Shown piece after piece: positions 6,433 through 8,843 of a stretch of DNA of 8,843 nt. Below the pieces are notes generated by a model. That model was not told the origin of the DNA. It ran no database searches and was given only the letters and a program-made list of their open reading frames with translations. This DNA is from Acidobacteriota bacterium (GTDB lineage Bacteria > Acidobacteriota > Aminicenantia > UBA2199): assembly GCA_021817755.1 (NCBI GenBank), contig JAKAGC010000121.1:1-8843 (forward strand), written 5' to 3'. Numbering within the stretch: position 1 is the first letter of the stretch; every line of letters starts with the position of its first letter. The position numbers were made by a program, and so were the translations under genes.

Positions 6433-8843
6433 ATGACTGATATAAAAATAAAGAAATTTAAAGTTATACCTGCTGTCCCGGAAAAACTGTCGATTCTTTT
6501 CGATATTGCATACAACCTCTGGCTGTATTGGAACCCGGATGTTATTAAACTTTTTATTCGTATGGATGCCGATTTGTGGGATAAAACCCGGCATAACCCA
6601 GTCAAGATGTTAGGGGAAATAAGCCAGGAAAGATTGGATGAATTGGCTAACGATGAAGGTTATGTACTGGAAGCCCGTCGAATTCATGAAAATCTCACCG
6701 AATATCTAAAGAATATTAATTCGAAAACCAATTCCCCTTCAATCGGATATTTCTCGTTAGAATTCGGTTTGACAGAAGTTCTTCCAATCTATTCCGGCGG
6801 TTTGGGAATCCTTGCAGGAGACCATATCAAATCTTCTAGCGATATCGGACTCAAAATGGTGGGTGTCGGTTTACTTTACCAGCGGGGGTACTTCCGTCAG
6901 TATTTGAACCAAGACGGCTGGCAGCAGGATTTTTACGATATTAATGATTTCTACAATATGCCCATTTCCGAATTAAAAAATCAGGATGGCACGCCTCTCG
7001 AATTTGAATTGAAACTTCCGGGTAGAATTCTTTATTTAAAAGCATGGAAACTTTCTGTAGGTCGGGTTTCCATTTATCTTTTGGATTCCAACATTCGTCC
7101 CAATTCCCATAATGATCGTGAATTGACTGCACAACTCTATGGTGGTGATAGAGAATTACGCCTTCAACAGGAGATCATTCTTGGAATAGGGGGTATTACT
7201 CTTCTGGACAAACTGGGGATTCATCCGGATGTGATTCATATGAACGAAGGACATTCTTCTTTCGCTATTTTCGAACGGGCCAGACTCCTTATGAAAAAAA
7301 ATAACCTGTCCTTCGCTGAAGCCAAAGAAGTCGTGCGAAAATCTTCTGTTTTTACCACTCATACACCTGTTCCAGCGGGAAATGATGAATTTTCCCCGGA
7401 TTTAATTCGAAAATATTTCCAGGTCTATGCGGAAGAATTGGGAATGTCCATCGACGATTTTCTTTCTCTTGGACGCATCGATCCACTAAACGGCAGTGAA
7501 AATTTTTCTATGCCTGTACTGGCTATAAGACATTCATCTTATGTTAATGGTGTTTCGAAACTCCATCGCATTGTATCTCAAAAAATGTGGAAAAATTTAT
7601 GGCGAGATGTGCCGGAAGAGCATATTCCAATTCAATCGGTAACGAATGGGGTTCATCTGGCTACATGGTTATCCTTTGAAATGAATGAAATATTCCGCCG
7701 GTATCTAGGGGATAACTGGCAGGAAAAACAAGATAAAAAAGAACTATGGGAACGTATTCAGAAGATTCCCGATACGGAATTGTGGCGAGTACATTGTGCA
7801 CGTAGACGCCGTCTGATTTATTTCATTCGAAGCCGTTTGGTTCGTCAACTCCAGGAAAAAGGAGCTTCGGAATCGGCTGTGGAAAGCGCAAAAGAAGCAT
7901 TAAATCCCGAAACGCTTACCATCGGTTTTGCTCGCCGTTTTGCTTCCTATAAACGCGGTGATCTTCTATTTAAAGATTTACACCGGTTAATGAAACTGGT
8001 AGATGATCCTTTAAAACCGGTTCAATTTATTTTTGCAGGGAAGGCACACCCTCAGGATAACCCTGGGAAAAATATTATTAAGAATATTATCCACGCCATA
8101 AATGACAATCATCTTATTAAACAGATTGTATTTATAGAAGATTATGATATGGATGTCGCACGTTATATGGTACAAGGGGTAGATTTATGGTTGAATAATC
8201 CTCTTAGACCGCAAGAAGCGAGCGGAACTTCGGGGATGAAAGTTGCAGTAAATGGAGGCCTTAATCTAAGTATCCTGGACGGTTGGTGGGACGAAGCATT
8301 TCATATAGATACTCCTAATGGTTGGGCTATTGGAAGTGGTGAATCTTACGAAAACCGTATACAGCAAGATGAAGTGGAAAGTAAAGCGATATATTCCATT
8401 ATTGAAAATGATATTGTTCCAATGTTTTACGACACGATCCCGGATGGTCTTCCAAGGCAGTGGATTAAACGGATGAAAAATGCATTTATTTCCATTGTCT
8501 CCTATTTCAATACCCATCGCATGGTAAAAGAGTATAATGAAAAATTTTATCTGGATGCAGGTCGAAATTTTCAAACCCTCTGTGGAGATAATTTCAAGTT
8601 CACCCGTCAGTTGACTCAGTGGAAGAATGCAATTACAAAACAGTTTTATAGCATTCGAGCTGAAGATATCTCTTTCAAAGAAGAAAAAACATATAAAATA
8701 AATGATAAAATCGAAATTTCTGTGGATATTTTTACAGGGTCGATAAAACCTGAAGAAATAAAAGTCGATCTATACTACGGGCATATTGCACATGACCATC
8801 TTTTATCGGATACCAGTATTGAAAATTTGAGTACAATCACTCC
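6433..8843 (+). CDS. glgP: Alpha-glucan (glycogen/maltodextrin) phosphorylase, 3' end cut by the window
   Basis: GT35 enzyme that splits alpha-1,4-glucan with phosphate to glucose-1-phosphate, using pyridoxal phosphate; cytoplasmic, in glycogen or maltodextrin breakdown. The 803 visible residues begin with a DUF3417-type domain (about 10-110, with YNLWLYWNPD and HNPVKML), which marks the short bacterial/archaeal phosphorylase branch. Motifs follow in order: SGGLGILAGDH (121-131), HMNEGHSSF (269-277), TTHTPVPAGND (308-318), TNGVHLATW (404-412), RRFASYKRGD (501-510, where R502 and K507 align with the phosphate-binding Arg569/Lys574 of rabbit phosphorylase) and EASGTSGMK (595-603), whose K603 is the PLP lysine. 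All key residues are present. After about 738 a beta-rich C-terminal extension begins and runs off the window; full members are about 820-860 residues, so little is missing. AAGGAA at 6423-6428 and an in-frame stop at 6421 fix the ATG. It sits 40 bases behind the Roadblock-like gene and may have its own promoter. Confidence 0.96.
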   Translation, partial: MTDIKIKKFKVIPAVPEKLSILFDIAYNLWLYWNPDVIKLFIRMDADLWDKTRHNPVKMLGEISQERLDELANDEGYVLEARRIHENLTEYLKNINSKTNSPSIGYFSLEFGLTEVLPIYSGGLGILAGDHIKSSSDIGLKMVGVGLLYQRGYFRQYLNQDGWQQDFYDINDFYNMPISELKNQDGTPLEFELKLPGRILYLKAWKLSVGRVSIYLLDSNIRPNSHNDRELTAQLYGGDRELRLQQEIILGIGGITLLDKLGIHPDVIHMNEGHSSFAIFERARLLMKKNNLSFAEAKEVVRKSSVFTTHTPVPAGNDEFSPDLIRKYFQVYAEELGMSIDDFLSLGRIDPLNGSENFSMPVLAIRHSSYVNGVSKLHRIVSQKMWKNLWRDVPEEHIPIQSVTNGVHLATWLSFEMNEIFRRYLGDNWQEKQDKKELWERIQKIPDTELWRVHCARRRRLIYFIRSRLVRQLQEKGASESAVESAKEALNPETLTIGFARRFASYKRGDLLFKDLHRLMKLVDDPLKPVQFIFAGKAHPQDNPGKNIIKNIIHAINDNHLIKQIVFIEDYDMDVARYMVQGVDLWLNNPLRPQEASGTSGMKVAVNGGLNLSILDGWWDEAFHIDTPNGWAIGSGESYENRIQQDEVESKAIYSIIENDIVPMFYDTIPDGLPRQWIKRMKNAFISIVSYFNTHRMVKEYNEKFYLDAGRNFQTLCGDNFKFTRQLTQWKNAITKQFYSIRAEDISFKEEKTYKINDKIEISVDIFTGSIKPEEIKVDLYYGHIAHDHLLSDTSIENLSTIT

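Noticed and set aside
8266..8574. 102-codon minus-strand ORF
   Set aside because: It lies opposite the glucan phosphorylase region just after the PLP-lysine motif, and the phosphorylase frame is intact throughout.

Overview
This is an AT-rich, gene-dense bacterial window. All the supported genes are on the + strand, gaps between them are 40 bases or shorter, and nothing suggests mobile DNA. The organism is a diderm (outer-membrane) bacterium: it encodes a type IV pilus secretin and two lipoproteins with clear lipoboxes. Most starts have good Shine-Dalgarno sites. BACON-type domains are best known from Bacteroidota, but the pilus secretin, the Roadblock-like protein and the SD usage fit another diderm phylum at least as well, for example an Acidobacteriota/Aminicenantes-like lineage. 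That placement is a guess from gene content, not something the sequence proves.

Layout. (1) Positions 1-2568 hold almost all of PilQ, the outer-membrane secretin of the type IV pilus; its start lies before the window. (2) 2579-3181 encodes a 200-residue lipoprotein of unknown function whose ribosome binding site overlaps the pilQ stop codon. (3) 3200-4606 encodes a 468-residue lipoprotein built from an Ig-like domain, a carboxypeptidase-regulatory-like domain and two BACON-like domains. (4) 4631-6037 encodes a 468-residue soluble protein with TPRs at both ends joined by a proline-rich and a strongly acidic linker. (5) 6030-6392, overlapping it by 8 bases and starting with TTG, encodes a 120-residue protein with the predicted fold order of a Roadblock/LC7 protein. 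(6) From 6433 to the window end runs an alpha-glucan phosphorylase (GT35, DUF3417 type), which continues beyond the window.

How they may work together. Genes 1-3 look like one transcription unit for the cell envelope: the secretin pore plus two lipoproteins that could serve as a secretin partner (pilotin-like) and a surface or periplasmic binding protein. Genes 4-5 are soluble and translationally coupled. A TPR scaffold paired with a Roadblock protein is reminiscent of the MglA/MglB polarity module that controls type IV pili in Myxococcus, but no GTPase is in view. The phosphorylase seems to be a separate metabolic unit: a perfect 16-bp palindrome and an extended -10 promoter motif lie at the 3' end of the Roadblock-like gene, just upstream of it.

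The points most worth a second look are the uncharacterised lipoprotein pair behind pilQ, the coupled TPR/Roadblock-like pair, the palindrome-promoter arrangement before the phosphorylase, and the odd SD-less start of the TPR gene with a 6-codon overlapping mini-ORF.
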